A stretch of DNA of 64,000 bases from Amycolatopsis pretoriensis (GCF_900107925.1 NZ_FNUJ01000007.1:434001-498000), one strand, 5' to 3'. Positions 1 to 8,277 are shown, counted from the stretch's first letter. The notes: generated from the letters alone by a model not told the origin. A program made the numbers and translations.

Positions 1-218
1 GCCCGCAGGGCTTCAAGAACGTGCCGCAGCTGCAGGTGACGCTGGTCTACGACGTCCCGCAGGACGTCCAGCAGAAGGGTCAGTACAAAGTGGACGCCTT
101 CGCCCAGGAGAAGCACAACCCGCGGTCCGACCACGACGACTTCGCGAACGTGATGAACCGCAAGATCATGGGCCGCCTGGTCAACTGCATCAACTCCGGC
201 AAGGCCTGCGCGGAATAG
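1..218 (+). CDS. C-terminal fragment of an unrecognised protein (cut by window edge)
   Basis: The frame is open from base 3 to a stop at 216-218, giving the last 71 residues of a protein whose start lies outside the window. The piece is hydrophilic and charged, with two cysteines near the end (NCIN and KACAE), which could form a disulfide in an exported protein. I do not recognise the family. It is followed after 43 bp by a lipoprotein gene on the same strand with its own ribosome binding site, so the two may be co-transcribed. Confidence 0.6.
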   Translation, partial: PQGFKNVPQLQVTLVYDVPQDVQQKGQYKVDAFAQEKHNPRSDHDDFANVMNRKIMGRLVNCINSGKACAE

Positions 219-261
219 CTCCACCCGTCCGGTCACTCCGCCCCAGGAGGGAGAACGTCCG

Positions 262-1152
262 ATGAACCGTGCTCGTCCGGGTGCCGCTGCCGCCGTCGCC
301 GGTGTCGCGCTGGTCGCGGCCTGCGGGACCAACCCGTACGCCACGTCCGGTGTGGTCCAGCCGGCCGCGCAGCAGCAGCTCTCGGCGAGCACGGTCCAGG
401 CCAGTCCCCGGGCCCGGCTGACGACGTCCACAGTGGAGGGTCTCGGCGAGGTCCTCACCGACGCCGCGGGCCACACGCTTTACCGCTACGCCAAGGATTC
501 CGCGAAGCCGTCGCGGACCACCTGCGTCGACGCCTGCGAGCAGGCGTGGCCGCCGCTGGTCTCCGATTCCCCGGCGTCCGGTGTGGACGCTCAGCTCGTC
601 GGCCAGGTCACCCGGCCTGACGGCCGCAAGCAGGTGACCGTCGGCGGCTGGCCGGTGTACACCTACGCCAAGGACACCGCCACCGGCGTCGCGCTCGGCC
701 AGAACGTCAGCGCGGACTGGGCGGCGATCACCCCGGAAGGGGAGAAGGCCGGTAAGGCGACCACCCTCGGCGCCACCGAGATCGACGGCCTCGGCCCGGT
801 CCTGACCGACCAGGCCGGCCGCACGCTTTACCTGTACACCAGGGACGAGCGGGGTTCCGGACAGTCCACCTGCGACGGCACGTGCGCGAAGACGTGGCCG
901 CCGCTGCTGGTGGACGGCCGGATCACCGTCGCCCCGGCGATCGACACGGGCCTGGTCGGCGAGCTCACCCGAGCCGACGGCCGCAAGCAGGTCACGGTCG
1001 GCGGCTGGCCGGTGTACACCTACGCCGAAGACGGCGCACCCGGCGAGGCGACCGGCCACGGCGCCGGCGGCACCTGGTACGCCGTGGAACCCAGCGGCTG
1101 CAAGGTGGACCCGTCGCGCCGCCCGGCGTCGACGACGACCGGCGGGTACTGA
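262..1152 (+). CDS. Secreted-repeat lipoprotein (COG4315 / Lipoprotein_15 type)
   Basis: A 296-residue predicted lipoprotein. The N-terminus is a short positive stretch, an Ala/Val-rich core and a lipobox LVAAC, so Cys21 would be lipidated and the protein anchored outside the membrane. The rest holds two copies of a module (about residues 58-160 and 175-275). Each has a GHTLYRY- or GRTLYLY-like strand, a CxxxC pair followed by WPPL, and the sequence GRKQVTVGGWPVYTYA. This is the hallmark of the 'secreted repeat of unknown function' family, whose biochemical role is not established. The start is supported by GGAGGG about 10 bases upstream of the ATG. A TCCACAGTGGA palindrome (427-437) lies inside the gene, read as Ser-Thr-Val-Glu with a rare ACA codon. 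Confidence 0.85.
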   Translation: MNRARPGAAAAVAGVALVAACGTNPYATSGVVQPAAQQQLSASTVQASPRARLTTSTVEGLGEVLTDAAGHTLYRYAKDSAKPSRTTCVDACEQAWPPLVSDSPASGVDAQLVGQVTRPDGRKQVTVGGWPVYTYAKDTATGVALGQNVSADWAAITPEGEKAGKATTLGATEIDGLGPVLTDQAGRTLYLYTRDERGSGQSTCDGTCAKTWPPLLVDGRITVAPAIDTGLVGELTRADGRKQVTVGGWPVYTYAEDGAPGEATGHGAGGTWYAVEPSGCKVDPSRRPASTTTGGY

Positions 1153-1699
1153 CCCGCCCCACGAACCCCGGCCCGGCGGACACTTCCCTCCACCTCACCC
1201 CCCCGTCCGCCGGGCCGGTCGCACCACCCAGAAGAACCGCGGGACCCCCGTCCCGCGCCCCGAGCCCCGGCCCGGGTGGACACTTCCCTCCACCTCACCC
1301 CCCTAGTCCCTCGGGCCGGGATTCCTCACCCCCATCGATCCGGTTCGCCGGATCAGCGAAGGAGGAAGAAGGCGGGAGCCGTTCCCGCCCCGCGAGTTCC
1401 GGCCGGTGGACGTTCTTCCCTCCACCTCACCCCCCGAGTCCACCGAGCCGGAACTCCTCCTCGAACCGACCCACCAGCCGCCAGAGCTTCGCCCTCGATC
1501 ACGCGGGCCGCGGCTCCGGTCAGGCGAGACCCGCCTGGGACACCGCCCCTCGGTCACCGGGCCGGAACCACCGCCCGAAGCGGAAGCGAACACTTCAGGT
1601 GCTTCTGAAGCCGGCGCCCCGAGAGAGCGCAGCCGGCACTCGAAGGCCACTCCTCCACAGTCCCCGGTCCGGTGGATGCTTCCCTCCACCTCACCCCCC
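1153..1699. other. 547-bp gene-free stretch with repeats
   Basis: This stretch lies between the convergent ends of the lipoprotein and Lrp genes. Long open frames cross it in several phases, but they are a by-product of high GC and share nothing I recognise. It holds four copies of a C-rich hairpin repeat (separate entry) and a perfect hairpin, GCGGGAC-CCCC-GTCCCGC, at 1239-1256 that could end transcription from either side. Confidence 0.6.
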
Positions 1700-1715
1700 T
1701 CATCCCCCGGACCGG
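1171..1715. repeat. Four-copy dispersed hairpin repeat, about 48 bp per unit
   Basis: Copies lie at about 1171-1218, 1271-1319, 1401-1451 and 1664-1715. The shared core is GGTGGA, about 8 bases ending CTTCCC, then TCCACCTCACCCCCC, followed by a spacer and a conserved CGGGCCGG-like end. GGTGGA and TCCACC can pair (one mismatch in copy 1), so each unit can form a small hairpin followed by a run of six or more C. Spacing is irregular (about 100, 130 and 265 bp). The last copy runs into the 3' end of the Lrp gene. Confidence 0.75.
1239..1256. terminator. Hairpin, possible bidirectional terminator
   Basis: A perfect 7-bp stem, GCGGGAC/GTCCCGC, with a CCCC loop, 87 bp after the lipoprotein stop. 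There is no U-tract, as is usual in high-GC actinomycetes. Confidence 0.4.
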
Positions 1716-2764
1716 CCCACGCTGCGGTCCCCGTGCTCCGGCACGGGGACCGCGGCCCAGAAGTCCAGCGGCACCCGGCCCACCCCGCGCCCCGCGTCGT
1801 CGAGCAGGCGGCCCATCAGCTTCACGTTCCGCAGGGTCACCGCGCGCGCGACCACCTCCAGCCACGGCAGCTTCGCCGCGAGCACCGCCTCCAGCCCCAG
1901 CGTCTCGTGCTGCGAAGGCAGCCACACCACGACCATCAGGTTCGCCGTCCCGGTCAGCGCCGCGCACATCCGCACCTCGGGCAGCATCGCCAGCGACCGC
2001 GCGGTCGTCTCCAGCTTGTCCGGCGGCACCCGCAGCCACAGCGTCACCGTGACCGGCGCCGGCGACACCGACCGCGCGATCTCGCACCGGACGCGGATCG
2101 CGCCCCGGGCCAGCAAACCGTCCAGGCGGCGCCGGACCGTCGTCGCCCCCACGCCGAGTTCGGCCGCCAAGGAAGCCGCCGACGCCCGGGCGTCCACCCC
2201 CAGCGCCAGGACCAGCGCGCGGTCCGCGTCGTCGAACCGCAGTGGCGCGCGGTTCTTCGCCGGCTTGGCCGACAACGCTTCCCGTTGCCCCGGCGAGATC
2301 GCGCGCACCCGCCACCGGCTGCCCTCGGTGAACATCCGCGGCGACAGCACCGTCCGCACCCGCGCGACGCCGGGCACCGCCGAGACCCGGTGCAGCACGT
2401 GCGCGCCCAGCTCGCGCAGGGTCGGCGCGACGACGTGGGCCAGCAGGTCGCACGGCCCGGCCACGTACTCGACCGTGACCACGTGCGGGTCCGCGGCCAG
2501 CGCGTCCGCCACGGCCGGCGCGGTCCCGGGCACGCAGTCGATCTCGACGAACGCCAAGGTCAGCCGCGCGCTCAGCTCGCCGCCGACGTACGCGGTGAGC
2601 CACGCGTCACCGCGTTCGACCAGCGTGTCCCAGTGCCGGGCGGCGGTCACCGCGCCGAGGCCGAGCGCGCGGCCGAGCGTCGACCACGACGCCCGCGGCG
2701 CCGCCTGCAGCGCGTCGACCAGTTTGAGGTCCTGCTCGGTCAACATGGCGGATTCTTCGGTCAT
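1700..2764 (-). CDS. Lrp/AsnC-family regulator with two HTH-sensor units
   Basis: A 354-residue protein, about twice the usual Lrp length. Residues about 8-60 form one winged HTH (LTEQDLKLVDAL...) followed by an AsnC-type ligand domain. A second HTH starts near residue 175 (DDADRALVLALGVDARAS...) and is again followed by an AsnC-type domain. The duplicated form is common in actinomycetes. Lrp proteins usually sense amino acids or related small molecules and often control divergent transport or catabolic genes. The start lies 68 bp from the divergent M20 amidohydrolase operon, so control of that operon is a reasonable inference. The C-terminal end overlaps the fourth copy of the upstream repeat field. 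Confidence 0.85.
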   Translation of the reverse strand: MTEESAMLTEQDLKLVDALQAAPRASWSTLGRALGLGAVTAARHWDTLVERGDAWLTAYVGGELSARLTLAFVEIDCVPGTAPAVADALAADPHVVTVEYVAGPCDLLAHVVAPTLRELGAHVLHRVSAVPGVARVRTVLSPRMFTEGSRWRVRAISPGQREALSAKPAKNRAPLRFDDADRALVLALGVDARASAASLAAELGVGATTVRRRLDGLLARGAIRVRCEIARSVSPAPVTVTLWLRVPPDKLETTARSLAMLPEVRMCAALTGTANLMVVVWLPSQHETLGLEAVLAAKLPWLEVVARAVTLRNVKLMGRLLDDAGRGVGRVPLDFWAAVPVPEHGDRSVGRSGG

Positions 2765-2832
2765 CGGCTCTCGCAGCGGTGGTTTAGGGGAATTTCTGCG
2801 GCCATTGTGCTCGACACTTGCATGATCTGCGG

Positions 2833-4026
2833 ATGACCCTGCGCTCCGACGCCGCTGACCTGCTCGACGACCTGGTCGCCCTGCGCCGCGACCTGCACCG
2901 CATCCCCGAGATCGGCCTGCACCTCCCGCGTACCCAGGAGCGGGTGCTCACCGCCCTGGACGGCCTGCCGCTCGAACTGAGCCTCGGCAAGAACCTCTCG
3001 TCGATCACGGGGGTTCTGCGCGGCGGCAAACCCGGCGGCACCGTCCTGCTCCGCGGCGACATGGACGCGCTGCCGGTGACCGAGAACAGCGGCGAGGAGT
3101 TCAGCTCGACCCTCGACGGCGCCATGCACGCCTGCGGCCACGACCTGCACACGGCGGGCCTGGTCGGCGCGGCCCGCCTGCTCGCCGCCCGCCGCGAAGA
3201 GCTCGCCGGCGACGTCGTCTTCATGTTCCAGCCCGGCGAAGAGGGCTGGGACGGCGCCGGCCGCATGATCGAGGAAGGCGTGCTGACGGCGTCCGGCAAG
3301 CACGTCGACGCCGCTTACGGCCTGCACGTTTCGGCCGCCAGCTACGCGAAGGGCCACTTCGTCGCCCGGCCCGGCACGCTGATGGCGGCCTCGGGCGCCC
3401 TCGAGGTCCGGGTCCTCGGCGACGGCGGCCACGGCTCGTCGCCGCACGACGCCCGCGACCCGATCCCCGCGGCCTGCGAGATGGTGACCGCCCTGCAGAC
3501 GATGGTGACGCGCACCTTCGACGTCTTCGACCCGGTCGTCATCACGGTCGGCTCGTTCCACGCCGGCACCCGGCGCAACATCATCCCGGACGACGCGAAG
3601 TTCGAGGCGACGCTGCGGTCGTTCTCGCCGGAGGTCGCGGCGCGGGTGGGGGAGCGCGCGGTCCAGGTGTGCCAGGGCATCGCGCAGGCGCACGGCCTCG
3701 ACATCGAAGTCACCTACGAGCCGGAGTACCCGGCGACGGTCAACGACGCCGCGGCGTACGACTTCGTCGCCGACACGATCCGTGACGTCTTCGGCGAAGA
3801 GCGGTTCACCGAGATGGCCGATCCGATCACCGGCTCGGAGGACTTTTCCCGCGTGCTCGAACGCGTTCCCGGCGCGTACCTGTTCCTCGGCGCCTGCCCG
3901 ACGGACCCGGAATCCGCGCCGGACAACCATTCGCCGCGCGCCCGGTTCGACGACAGCGTTCTCGGCGACGGCGCCGCGCTGCTGGCCGAGCTCGCCGTCC
4001 GCCGCCTCGGGCTCCTGGCCGGGTGA
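2833..4026 (+). CDS. M20 family amidohydrolase (N-acyl-amino-acid / hippurate hydrolase type)
   Basis: A 397-residue cytoplasmic metallopeptidase-like hydrolase of the M20D group, which releases amino acids from N-acylated forms. Visible motifs are RRDLHRIPE at the N-terminus, the metal site MHACGHDLH (Cys101, His103), the glutamate pair in QPGEEGWDG (Glu136/137) and a late GSEDF loop. Length is normal. The ATG at 2833 is preferred because it matches the usual N-terminus; an ATG at 2818 would add five residues, and neither has a clear ribosome site. First gene of an operon with a DUF3311 protein, a symporter and a second amidohydrolase, divergent from an Lrp regulator. Confidence 0.85.
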   Translation: MTLRSDAADLLDDLVALRRDLHRIPEIGLHLPRTQERVLTALDGLPLELSLGKNLSSITGVLRGGKPGGTVLLRGDMDALPVTENSGEEFSSTLDGAMHACGHDLHTAGLVGAARLLAARREELAGDVVFMFQPGEEGWDGAGRMIEEGVLTASGKHVDAAYGLHVSAASYAKGHFVARPGTLMAASGALEVRVLGDGGHGSSPHDARDPIPAACEMVTALQTMVTRTFDVFDPVVITVGSFHAGTRRNIIPDDAKFEATLRSFSPEVAARVGERAVQVCQGIAQAHGLDIEVTYEPEYPATVNDAAAYDFVADTIRDVFGEERFTEMADPITGSEDFSRVLERVPGAYLFLGACPTDPESAPDNHSPRARFDDSVLGDGAALLAELAVRRLGLLAG

Positions 4027-4030
4027 CGCC

Positions 4031-4228
4031 GTGCGCAGCTACCACTGGCCGCCGGTGCTCCCGGTCGTCGCGCTGGTCCTGATGCCGTTCCTGCCGTTCG
4101 TCAACACCACCGGGCTGTGGCTCGGGCTGCCGCGGATGATCGTGTGGGGCGCGTTCTGGTGCCTCATGTTCACCCCGGCGCTGCTGCTGTCCGAACGCCT
4201 GATGCGCGGACGGGAGGAAGAGCCGTGA
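4031..4228 (+). CDS. DUF3311-type small membrane protein
   Basis: A 65-residue protein starting at GTG 4031, four bases after the M20 stop. It has two hydrophobic segments (about residues 8-24 and 34-54) around an NTTGLWLGLPRMIVWG loop, and a charged tail. DUF3311 proteins are encoded directly before sodium:solute symporters in actinomycetes, much as YhdT precedes PanF, and are thought to be accessory subunits. Its stop overlaps the symporter start by four bases (GTGA), so translation is probably coupled. Confidence 0.8.
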   Translation: MRSYHWPPVLPVVALVLMPFLPFVNTTGLWLGLPRMIVWGAFWCLMFTPALLLSERLMRGREEEP

Positions 4229-5637
4229 TCCTCACGTTCACGCTCGCCGGCATCGTCCTGATCGGCGTCCTCGGGTTCCTCGGCCGGCGCAAGCCCGTCG
4301 CCGACCTGGCCGAGTGGACCGTCGGCGGCCGCCGCTTCGGCGCGCTCACCATGTGGTTCCTGCAGGCGGGCGAGGTGTTCACCACCTTCACCTTCCTCGG
4401 CATGGCCGGCCTCGCGTTCTCCGGCGGCGTCGCGGCGATGTACGCGCTGCCGTACGTGCCGATCGCCTACGTCGTGCTGTTCTTCCTCGCGAAGCGCCTG
4501 TGGACGATGGGCAAGGAACGCGGCTACCTCACCCAGGGCGACTTCCTCGAGGACCGCTACTCCAGCCGGGCGCTCGGGACGCTGTCGGCGGTGCTCGGCG
4601 TGATCTTCGTGCTGCCGTACCTGCAGCTGCAGATCACCGGGCTGGGCCTGATCGTCCGGCTGGTCACCGGCGACAGCGCGTCCGGCACGCTCAGCATGGT
4701 CACCGGCAGCGTGCTGGTGGTCGCGTTCGTGCTGTGGGCGGGGCTGCGCGGCGTCGCGGCGACGTCCTACTTCAAGGACGGCATCATGCTGGTCGCGCTG
4801 GTGGTGCTGATCATCGCCGTGCCGACGCACTTCGCCGGCGGCATCGGGGGAGTGTTCCACAAGATCGAGCAGCTGCACCCGGAGAAGCTGATTGTCCACA
4901 GTGGAGCGAACGACCACGTGTGGTTCGTGACGAGCATGCTGGTCAGCGCGATCGGCGTCGGGCTGATGACGCTGCCGCACTCGTGGCCGGCGCTGATGTC
5001 CGCGCGCGACCCGAAGGTGCTGCGCCGCAACTACACCTGGATGCCGGTGTACGAGCTGTCGCTGTTGCTGCCGATGCTGATCGGGTTCGCGGCGATCATC
5101 GTGGTGCCGAAGGGGAGTGACCCGAACGGCGTATTGCTGACGCTGTCGAAGGACGCCTTGCCGCAGTGGGTGACCGGTGTCGTCGTGGTCGCCGCGACGG
5201 CCACCGCGATGGTCCCGGCGGCCGGGATCCTGATCGGCATCTCGTCGCTGGTGGCGCGCAACATAGTCCGGGTCCGCAGCGGCCGCAAGCAGTTCTGGAT
5301 CAACCACGGCACGGTTGTGCTCGCGAGTACTCTTGCCCTCGTGCTCGGCATCTTCCGGCCGGACCTGCTGGCCAACCTGCTGTTGCTCACGTATTCGGGG
5401 TCGGTTCAGCTGGCCCCGGCCAACCTGCTGGGCTTCCTGAAGCGCGTGCCGGTCGGCAAGGGCCCGGTGTTCGCCGGGCTGATCGCGGGCGAGCTCGTCG
5501 TCATCTGGCTGACCTTTGTGGACACTCACTTCGCCGGCACGGTCAACGTCGGCCTCATCGGGCTCGGCGTCAACGTCGTCGTGCTCGCGCTGGCCGCTCT
5601 GGTGCGGCGCCAGGTTTCCCCCAAGGAGGCGGTGTGA
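4225..5637 (+). CDS. Sodium:solute symporter (SSS family)
   Basis: A 470-residue membrane protein with roughly 13 hydrophobic segments. The N-terminal signature (LAEWTVGGRRFG, then FLQAGEVFTTFTFLGMAG) and YLTQGDFLEDRYSSR are typical of SSS transporters of the PanF/PutP group, which import organic acids, amino acids or vitamins with Na+. The GTG start at 4225 follows GGGAGGAAG and overlaps the DUF3311 stop. Flanked by two amidohydrolases, it probably imports the acylated amino acid or dipeptide that they cleave; the substrate itself cannot be read from sequence. Contains a TCCACAGTGGA palindrome (4895-4905), read in a different frame from the one in the first lipoprotein. Confidence 0.88.
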   Translation: MILTFTLAGIVLIGVLGFLGRRKPVADLAEWTVGGRRFGALTMWFLQAGEVFTTFTFLGMAGLAFSGGVAAMYALPYVPIAYVVLFFLAKRLWTMGKERGYLTQGDFLEDRYSSRALGTLSAVLGVIFVLPYLQLQITGLGLIVRLVTGDSASGTLSMVTGSVLVVAFVLWAGLRGVAATSYFKDGIMLVALVVLIIAVPTHFAGGIGGVFHKIEQLHPEKLIVHSGANDHVWFVTSMLVSAIGVGLMTLPHSWPALMSARDPKVLRRNYTWMPVYELSLLLPMLIGFAAIIVVPKGSDPNGVLLTLSKDALPQWVTGVVVVAATATAMVPAAGILIGISSLVARNIVRVRSGRKQFWINHGTVVLASTLALVLGIFRPDLLANLLLLTYSGSVQLAPANLLGFLKRVPVGKGPVFAGLIAGELVVIWLTFVDTHFAGTVNVGLIGLGVNVVVLALAALVRRQVSPKEAV

Positions 5638-6836
5638 CTCGCACGGTGTTCACCGGCGGCTCGGTGTTCGACGGCACGGGCGCGGACCCGGCGCCGGCCG
5701 ACGTCGTGGTCGAGCACGGCCGGATCGTCGACGTCGGCACGGACCTGGACGGCGACGAGGGTGTCGACTGTTCCGGCGCGGTGCTGCTGCCGGGGCTGTT
5801 CGACTGCCACGTGCACGTCACGGTGTCGGACATCGGGCTGCTGTCCCGCGTGCAGAAGCCGTTCTCCTACCAGTTCTACGAGGCGGCGCGGAACCTGTGG
5901 GCGACGCTCGGGCTGGGCATCACGACGGTTCGCGACGCGTCGGGCGCGGACCTGGGCATCAAGCAGGCGGTCGACGACGGGCTGATCCCGGGGCCGCGGC
6001 TGCAGATTTCGATCGGGCTGATCAGCCAGACCGGCGGCCACGGCGACAGCTGGAACCCGTCGAGCATCTGCGTCCCCCTGCTGGTCCCGCACCCGGGCCG
6101 CCCGGACGCGACGGCCGACGGCCCCGACGAGATGCGCCGCGTCGCCCGGACGCTGCTGCGCGCGGGCGCGGACGTGCTGAAGGTGTGCACGACGGGCGGG
6201 GTGCTGTCCCCGCGCGACGACCCGCGCCACTCGCAGTACACGCCGGAGGAGCTGGAGGTCCTGGTCGCCGAGGCGGCGGCGCAAGGGCGTCCGGTGATGG
6301 CGCACGCCCAGGGCGCGGCGGGCATCAAGAACGCGGTCCGGGCGGGGGTGCGCTCGATCGAGCACGGCATCTACCTGGACGACGAGGCGATCGAGCTGAT
6401 GCTGGGCCACGGGACGTGGCTGGTCCCGACGTTGATCGCGCCGGTGAACGTGGTCCGCGCGGCGGACGCGGGAGTGGATCTGCCTGCCGCGGTGGTGGCC
6501 AAGGCCCGGGAAGTCGTCGAGGTGCACCGGGATTCGGTCCGTCGCGCGTACGCGGCGGGGGTCCGGATCGCGATGGGGACGGACAGCGGGGTCGGGCCGC
6601 ACGGGACGAACCTCGAGGAGCTGGCGCTGATGGCGGCCTGCGGGATGACGCCGGGGGACGTGCTGGAGTCGACCACGTCGTCCGCCGCGCGGCTGATGGG
6701 GTTGGACGGCGAGCTGGGGCGGGTCGAGCCCGGGCTGCGGGCGGATCTGGTCGTGGTGGCCGGGGATCCGTATGACTTTCCGGGGTTGGCGGGGAACATC
6801 CGGGAGGTCTGGAAGGACGGGGTCCGGGTGGTCTGA
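5634..6836 (+). CDS. Metal-dependent amidohydrolase (imidazolonepropionase/prolidase-like)
   Basis: A 400-residue amidohydrolase-superfamily enzyme. It shows the metal site FDCHVHV near residue 60, MAHAQG and SIEHGIYLDDEA for later His ligands, and the MGTDSG aspartate, followed by a C-terminal EPGLRADLVVVAGDP strand that rejoins the beta sandwich. Relatives cleave Xaa-Pro or other dipeptides, or act on cyclic amides. The GTG start at 5634 overlaps the symporter stop by four bases and follows AAGGAGG. Last gene of the M20-DUF3311-SSS operon. Its stop codon abuts the insertion site of the mini-IS element. Confidence 0.85.
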   Translation: MTRTVFTGGSVFDGTGADPAPADVVVEHGRIVDVGTDLDGDEGVDCSGAVLLPGLFDCHVHVTVSDIGLLSRVQKPFSYQFYEAARNLWATLGLGITTVRDASGADLGIKQAVDDGLIPGPRLQISIGLISQTGGHGDSWNPSSICVPLLVPHPGRPDATADGPDEMRRVARTLLRAGADVLKVCTTGGVLSPRDDPRHSQYTPEELEVLVAEAAAQGRPVMAHAQGAAGIKNAVRAGVRSIEHGIYLDDEAIELMLGHGTWLVPTLIAPVNVVRAADAGVDLPAAVVAKAREVVEVHRDSVRRAYAAGVRIAMGTDSGVGPHGTNLEELALMAACGMTPGDVLESTTSSAARLMGLDGELGRVEPGLRADLVVVAGDPYDFPGLAGNIREVWKDGVRVV

Positions 6837-6841
6837 CGCGC

Positions 6842-7111
6842 TAGCTGTACTGCCCGGGTGTGGATCACCACCGCCGGTATCACCCCGAAACGCACCCGTC
6901 CCTACCGGCCGCAAACCAACGGGAAAGTGGAGCGGTTCAACCGCACCCTGCTCGAGGAATGGGCCTACAGCCAGCTCTACCTCAGCGACACCGACCGACG
7001 CCGCGCCCTGCCACACTGGCTGCACACCTACAACCACCACCGCGGACACACCGCACTCGCAGGCCACCCACCCATCAGCCGCGTTCCCAACCTCACCGGT
7101 CAGTACAGCTA
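6842..7111. mobile_element. 270-bp internally deleted IS481-type element
   Basis: The ends are 16-bp inverted repeats matching at 15 positions (6842-6857, TAGCTGTACTGCCCGG, and 7096-7111). They are flanked by ACGCGC (6836-6841) and ACGCGG (7112-7117), a likely 6-bp target duplication with one change. Between the ends lies only the C-terminal part of an IS481-family transposase. The left end joins directly onto transposase coding sequence, so this looks like a deletion derivative that kept both ends (MITE-like), not a randomly decayed copy. Confidence 0.75.
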
Positions 7112-7112
7112 A
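6858..7112 (+). pseudogene. IS481-family transposase, C-terminal remnant
   Basis: The 84 residues include RPQTNGKVERFNRTLLEEW, the region with the third acidic residue of the DDE site, and the typical tail WLHTYNHHRGHTALAGHPP. The first two catalytic Asp residues and the HTH are absent, so the product cannot be an active transposase. A functional copy elsewhere could act on the intact ends. The stop codon uses the right inverted repeat plus one base of the target duplication. Confidence 0.85.
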
Positions 7113-7465
7113 CGCGGGTCGAGCCGCAGGGTGGTCGCCGCGGCCTCGGGCGTCACCATGGCGTCCGTGCCGCCGGTGTACTTGGTGCGGTAGGCGGTGT
7201 CGATGTCCGCGGTGGCCTGAGCGCCGAGGTCTTCGATCGTGACGTCGGTTTCCAGCCCCGGCACGCGGATCCGGCCCCGGCCGGAGCGCACCGCGTCCCC
7301 GAACCAGCCGGTGTCCCGCCGGTACCAGGTCCGCACGTACGCCTGCCCGCCGGCGCACACGACCCAGATCGGCGTCCACGGCCGCGAGCTGCCGTCGGCG
7401 CGCTCGACGGCGATCTCCAGCTCCTGGGCCGTGTCCAGGAGGACCAGCTCATCCGGTGACCACAC
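7109..7465 (-). CDS. DUF2255 family protein
   Basis: 118 residues, matching the DUF2255 family in length and in motifs such as TPIWVVCAGGQAYVRTWYRR and GDAVRSGRGRIRV. The fold resembles small flavin- or F420-binding split barrels, but no function is established. The GTG start at 7465 follows GGGAGGAA. Its stop codon (7109-7111) lies inside the right inverted repeat of the mini-IS, so the insertion set the present C-terminus; a few native residues may have been lost. Downstream of the alpha/beta hydrolase on the same strand with a 14-bp gap, so probably one transcript. Confidence 0.8.
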   Translation of the reverse strand: MWSPDELVLLDTAQELEIAVERADGSSRPWTPIWVVCAGGQAYVRTWYRRDTGWFGDAVRSGRGRIRVPGLETDVTIEDLGAQATADIDTAYRTKYTGGTDAMVTPEAAATTLRLDPR

Positions 7466-7479
7466 GGCGCGTTCCTCCC

Positions 7480-8277
7480 TCACAGCTCCGGGCTCAGCAG
7501 TTCCTTCAGCGCCACCGCGAACTTCGCCGGGTTCCGCTGCGGAGCCAGGTGCGCCCCCGGCATCTCGGTGAACGGCAACCCCAGCTCCAGAGCCAGGATC
7601 TTCGCCGGCTGGTAGTGGTACCGCCCCCGACTGCCCTCGCCGGCCACCGGGATGATCTCCGTGCTCGCCTTCCGCAGCGCGCGCAGGTCCGGGAGGTAGT
7701 CGAAGAACTCCGTCAGCTCCCGGTCGAACAGCCGGATCCAGTCGGCCTCGTGCGGCAGCCGGAGGTTCGGCAGATCCGGCAGGGCCGCGCCGGCGATCGC
7801 GTCCGCGAACCGCGTCACCGCGGTCATCAGCTCGCCCGACCGGGCCAGCCGGACCTGCTCCGCCGCCGCCTCGAGCCACGCGCCCGCGTCCGGCATCAGG
7901 TGGACGGCCGGGGGTTCGTGCGCCACCAGCGTCGTCACGCTCGCCGGGTGCCGGGCCACCAGATCGAGGCCGATCAACGCCCCCGCGCTCGTGCCGAACA
8001 CCGCCGCCGGGCCGACGCCCGTCTGGTCGAGCACCGCCCGCGCGTCGTCGGCCTGGAGCGACACCGGGACGGCGCCCGTCGTCGAGTCCGTGCTGCCGAA
8101 GTGACCGCGCCGGTCGTACGTGATCACCGTGTAGTCCGCGTACAGCGGCTTCGCGAGCGCGCGGTACGAGTCACCCGACCCGGTGCCGCCCGCGATGAGC
8201 AGCAGCGCCGGACCCTCGCCGCCGCGGCGGACGAGGAGCTCACCGTTCTCCACCGGGCAACGGCTTTCCGAGATCAT
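7480..8277 (-). CDS. Alpha/beta hydrolase
   Basis: A 265-residue hydrolase of the common alpha/beta fold. It has the oxyanion-side LLLIAGGTGSG, a YDRRGHFGSTD loop, the nucleophile elbow GTSAG (Ser97) and a C-terminal MPGAH histidine (His243). Substrate unknown; relatives include esterases and lactonases. The ATG start at 8277 gives the usual N-terminus. Pairs with the DUF2255 gene downstream. Upstream 188 bp separate it from fadA5 on the same strand. Confidence 0.82.
   Translation of the reverse strand: MISESRCPVENGELLVRRGGEGPALLLIAGGTGSGDSYRALAKPLYADYTVITYDRRGHFGSTDSTTGAVPVSLQADDARAVLDQTGVGPAAVFGTSAGALIGLDLVARHPASVTTLVAHEPPAVHLMPDAGAWLEAAAEQVRLARSGELMTAVTRFADAIAGAALPDLPNLRLPHEADWIRLFDRELTEFFDYLPDLRALRKASTEIIPVAGEGSRGRYHYQPAKILALELGLPFTEMPGAHLAPQRNPAKFAVALKELLSPEL

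Noticed and set aside
1171-1715. CRISPR array or 6C-type RNA
   Set aside because: Only four units with irregular 100-265 bp spacing and no cas genes. The C-runs recall 6C RNA, but I cannot fit the two-hairpin structure, so no RNA-family claim is made.
882-2836. Long plus-strand open frames of 476 and 647 codons
   Set aside because: They run antisense to the clear Lrp gene and through the repeat field, have low-complexity Arg/Pro/Ser composition and no recognisable motif; high GC produces such frames.
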